From: Bin87 sp965203195
GTDB lineage: Bacteria; Chloroflexota; Dehalococcoidia; Lucifugimonadales; UBA3495
DNA length: 64,000 nucleotides
Assembly: GCA_965203195.1 (NCBI GenBank)
Contig: OZ241860.1
Location: 620,001 to 684,000, forward strand
Direction: 5' to 3'
Position 1 is the stretch's first letter. Each line of letters starts with the position of its first letter. The position numbers and the translations under genes are program-made. The notes below the pieces were generated by a model, which had not been told where the DNA came from, did not search any database, and was given only the letters and a program-made list of their open reading frames with translations. Below, piece by piece: positions 61,877 to 64,000 of the stretch.

Positions 61877-62395
61877 ATGGCCTACGTCGTGGACAGCAAC
61901 GGCTTTATTCAAGCCGACAATCTTTATTACAGCAGGGATTTCTGCCCGGCGTACTGGGATTGGCTACAAGCAGAGGGGCAAGCCGGCCGGGTTATCAGCA
62001 TAGACCGGGTCTATACCGAAATTCAGGCGAAACAGGATGACCTCGCTCAGTGGGCGTCCCGGCCGGAAGTGCGCGGCCTGTTCCTGCCTTCCGGCGATGC
62101 GGCAACGGTGGCAGCTTTCAGGCGTATCGTTGCTTGGGTGCAATCCCGCCAGCGCAATGACGGCAGCCAATTTTACCGCAATGCGGCGCGGAACGATTTC
62201 TTTGGCGGCGGGGCGGATCCATACCTCATTGCCTACGCCCTGGCGCAAGGTCATACCGTTGTAACCGTAGAAGGCAACAACCCGGCGAACCGGAGCAAAG
62301 CCCTCATTCCGGTCGTTTGCGACGGACTTGATGTAGAATGGGTTTCGATTTTTGATCTGCTGCGTCGCGAACAGGCCCGGTTTGTGCTGGGCTGA
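61877..62395 (+). CDS. DUF4411 (PIN-like) protein, probable toxin
   Basis: 172 aa. PIN-like core: VVDSNGFIQADN (first Asp/Ser-Asn), ISIDRVYTEIQAKQDD (Glu/Asp), GGGADPYLIAYALAQGHTVVTVE (Asp), and IPVVCDGL...WVSIFDLL. The family is annotated as DUF4411 and pairs with ImmA/IrrE antitoxin-like genes, as here. RNase activity is inferred from the PIN fold. Confidence 0.85.
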   Translation: MAYVVDSNGFIQADNLYYSRDFCPAYWDWLQAEGQAGRVISIDRVYTEIQAKQDDLAQWASRPEVRGLFLPSGDAATVAAFRRIVAWVQSRQRNDGSQFYRNAARNDFFGGGADPYLIAYALAQGHTVVTVEGNNPANRSKALIPVVCDGLDVEWVSIFDLLRREQARFVLG

Positions 62396-62455
62396 CGCGC
62401 GCGCGCATTGTTCGTCCGCCGCAGCCGCGCTACCGCCCAGGCAGGAGGCCGCCTT

Positions 62456-63691
62456 ATGTTTCTGATGCGTTTTACCGAGCGCGCCTATGTGAACTACACC
62501 GAGGAGGATGTCCGCAATTCCCCCAACCAGGCGGTGCGCCTCACCTTCTCCAACGCCAACTTCGACCCCCAGGAAGGGCACATCCTCTACAATATGTACC
62601 TGGACGAGTACCAGTACTCGGAGGAAGTGGGCTTTGACGGCCTGATGCTCAACGAGCATCACAACACCCCCACCTGCCTGGGCGCCACGATGAACCTGGA
62701 GGCGGCCATCCTGGCGCGCACTACCCAGAAGCCCAAAATCGTCCTGCTGGGCAACCCGCTGCCCATCTTTGACAATCCCATCCGGCTGGCCGAGGAACTG
62801 GCGGAGATTGATATGATTTCCGGCGGCCGGCTGGTGTCGGGCTTCGTGCGCGGCACCGGCGTGGAGAGCCTGGCCACCAACACCAACCCTCTGCACAACC
62901 GGGAACGGTTTGAGGAAGCCCACGACCTGGTGCTCAAAACCTGGACTACCCCCGGCCCCTTCCGCTGGGAGGGCAACCACTATCACTTCCGCGTGGTCAA
63001 TCCCTTCCAGACGCCGCTGCAAAAGCCGCACCCGCCCATCTGGATACCCGGCACCGGCAGCCCGGAGACGCTGGTGTGGTGCGCCGAGCGCAACTATCCT
63101 TACATTTTCCTGGAAACCGACCCGCAAGGGACGCAGGATATGAAGGCCATCTACGCCGAAACCGCCCGCGAACACGGCTACGAACCGGGGCCGGAAAACT
63201 TCGGCTACCTGGTGCGGATTCACGTGCAGGACACCGACGAAAAGGCGTATGATGTGGGCAAGGGGTATATGGTGGGCAACATTGGCGTGGGGCGCATTCC
63301 CCTGCCGCGGGATTACGCCTCGCCGGTGGGCTACGGCAGCCGCAGCAACGACCCGCGCTTCCTGCGTCTGCGCGAGCAGATACGCAGCGACCCCTTCCGG
63401 GTGGGCGGCCTGGACGGCGCGCAGTACGACGCCATCCTGGACTCGCGGCGCTGGATCATCGGCAGCCCGGATACGGTCATCAGCCAGCTGCGGGAAGTGC
63501 TGAGCTTTATGCGCCCCGGCATCCTGGCGGTGTGGACCAACGACGGTGCCATCAGCCACGAGGACACTATGCGCTGCCTGGAGCTGATGGGACAGGAGGT
63601 GCTGCCGGCCCTGCGGGAAATCGGCGAGGAACTGGAGCTGACCGACCCGTTCCAAAAGGAAGGCGCTCAGCCGGGAGTAAGCGCCGGCTGA
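62456..63691 (+). CDS. LLM-class flavin-dependent oxidoreductase, copy 2
   Basis: 411 aa, AGGAGG 8 bp before the ATG. Luciferase-like TIM barrel: YSEEVGFDGLMLNEHHNT, ARTTQKPKIVLLGNPLPI, AEELAEIDMISGGRLVSGF, HPPIWIPGTGSPETLVW, and RRWIIGSPDTVISQLREVL. Related to the gene at 43282-44505 but divergent. Substrate not known. Confidence 0.88.
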   Translation: MFLMRFTERAYVNYTEEDVRNSPNQAVRLTFSNANFDPQEGHILYNMYLDEYQYSEEVGFDGLMLNEHHNTPTCLGATMNLEAAILARTTQKPKIVLLGNPLPIFDNPIRLAEELAEIDMISGGRLVSGFVRGTGVESLATNTNPLHNRERFEEAHDLVLKTWTTPGPFRWEGNHYHFRVVNPFQTPLQKPHPPIWIPGTGSPETLVWCAERNYPYIFLETDPQGTQDMKAIYAETAREHGYEPGPENFGYLVRIHVQDTDEKAYDVGKGYMVGNIGVGRIPLPRDYASPVGYGSRSNDPRFLRLREQIRSDPFRVGGLDGAQYDAILDSRRWIIGSPDTVISQLREVLSFMRPGILAVWTNDGAISHEDTMRCLELMGQEVLPALREIGEELELTDPFQKEGAQPGVSAG

Positions 63692-63734
63692 CCCCGTTTG
63701 CCCGACATATGCAAAGTGGGTCGCGCGAGGCCGG

Positions 63735-63748
63735 AATGGAAACGCTAC
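63735..63748 (+). repeat. Solo copy of the dispersed GGAAACGCTACC element
   Basis: AATGGAAACGCTACCAG in a gene-free stretch (63692-63847), matching the core at the window start. Confidence 0.55.
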
Positions 63749-63847
63749 CAGCCGGGGCACCGGGGGTTGACGCCGCCGCCGGCGCGCCGCTAGTGTAGCC
63801 CCATCGCAGTTTTTTTGATGCGCCTCCGGGCCGGGAGCAGAGGATAT

Positions 63848-64000
63848 ATGAGCAGGGCAATGTCCAGCCGGATACGGCCGGCGTTCTGGTGGGCGGCAGT
63901 GGTTTTGGTGACGGTTCTGGCGGCGTTGGCCGTCGTGCCGGCAACAGCGGAGGCGCAGGCGGGGCCGCTGGGCAACCCCGCCGGGCTGACGGTGGAGCCC
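63848..64000 (+). CDS. Start of a secreted protein (partial; runs off the window)
   Basis: 51 codons from the ATG after AGAGGATAT. A basic N-terminus, hydrophobic core (WWAAVVLVTVLAALAVVPAT) and signal peptidase I-like site AEA-Q. The mature start ...GPLGNPAGLTVEP resembles the beginning of a fibronectin-III or Ig-like surface domain. The remainder lies beyond the window. Confidence 0.65.
   Translation, partial: MSRAMSSRIRPAFWWAAVVLVTVLAALAVVPATAEAQAGPLGNPAGLTVEP

Noticed and set aside
1..64000. tRNA or rRNA genes
   Set aside because: No T-loop GGTTCGAATCC-type signatures with matching arms or rRNA-like blocks were found by eye; a covariance search could still find one.

Overview
The window is GC-rich, roughly 62-67% by eye, and densely coded on both strands, with many 4-bp ATGA/GTGA overlaps. 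The gene mix best fits Chloroflexota, perhaps Dehalococcoidia/SAR202-like or Anaerolineae-like. Clues are luciferase-like flavin oxidoreductases, many Uma2 proteins, lipoproteins with Thr/Pro linkers, class V fructose-1,6-bisphosphatase, translin and PaREP1 families, and a methionine synthase without its own activation domain. This placement is inference: no rRNA or tRNA gene was seen.

Layout: 0-5.3 kb holds dispersed palindromic repeats, an excisionase-like HTH protein, a Type II restriction-modification pair, a leucine-rich-repeat protein and a small Cys-rich protein. 5.4-8.3 kb (minus strand) is a tight run of aspartate decarboxylase panD and three SAM methyltransferases. Two of these look like sarcosine/dimethylglycine N-methyltransferases, so a beta-alanine methylation route is possible. 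9-12.3 kb has a sulfite-oxidase-type molybdoenzyme and a ParB-like/PD-(D/E)xK nuclease gene pair. 12.5-19 kb has gamma-glutamyltransferase, an RCC1-repeat lipoprotein, SRP Ffh and a Uma2 protein. 19.2-25 kb (minus) holds AlkA-type glycosylase, ThpR, an amidohydrolase-Mug fusion, Tmk and Ppx/GppA.

25-31 kb: an SDR, a free-standing MetH activation domain, a DUF2283-like protein, a retropepsin-like protease coupled to a GIY-YIG/DUF5678 fusion, and the MetH core. 31.4-40.1 kb: three lipoproteins (two are duplicates), a second Uma2, a PLP aminotransferase, class V FBPase, a membrane protein and an Fn3-type surface protein. 40.5-53 kb: QueA, a peroxiredoxin-like gene whose peroxidatic Cys codon is TGA followed by a SECIS-like hairpin (candidate selenoprotein), tandem PaREP1 genes, an LLM oxidoreductase, Uma2, a hydrolase, split pentapeptide-repeat genes, a crotonase, a HIT protein, translin, ThiE and two FmdB-type zinc ribbons.

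53-62.4 kb is a defence-like hotspot. It holds a conserved two-gene cassette, a pair made of a DUF6731-like protein and a four-TM protein, a three-TM protein, a Type I RM locus (hsdR plus fused hsdM-S) with a relic of another HsdS/M tail, a DNA-methyltransferase relic and an ImmA/IrrE-DUF4411 toxin-antitoxin-like pair. The stretch of about 53-56.4 kb is visibly less GC-rich. The window ends with another LLM oxidoreductase and the start of a secreted Fn3-like protein.

Most interesting observations: the TGA-containing peroxiredoxin, the panD-N-methyltransferase operon, the apparent specificity-domain exchange scar with cargo at the Type I locus, the ParB/nuclease pair, the amidohydrolase-Mug fusion and the GIY-YIG-DUF5678/protease pair.
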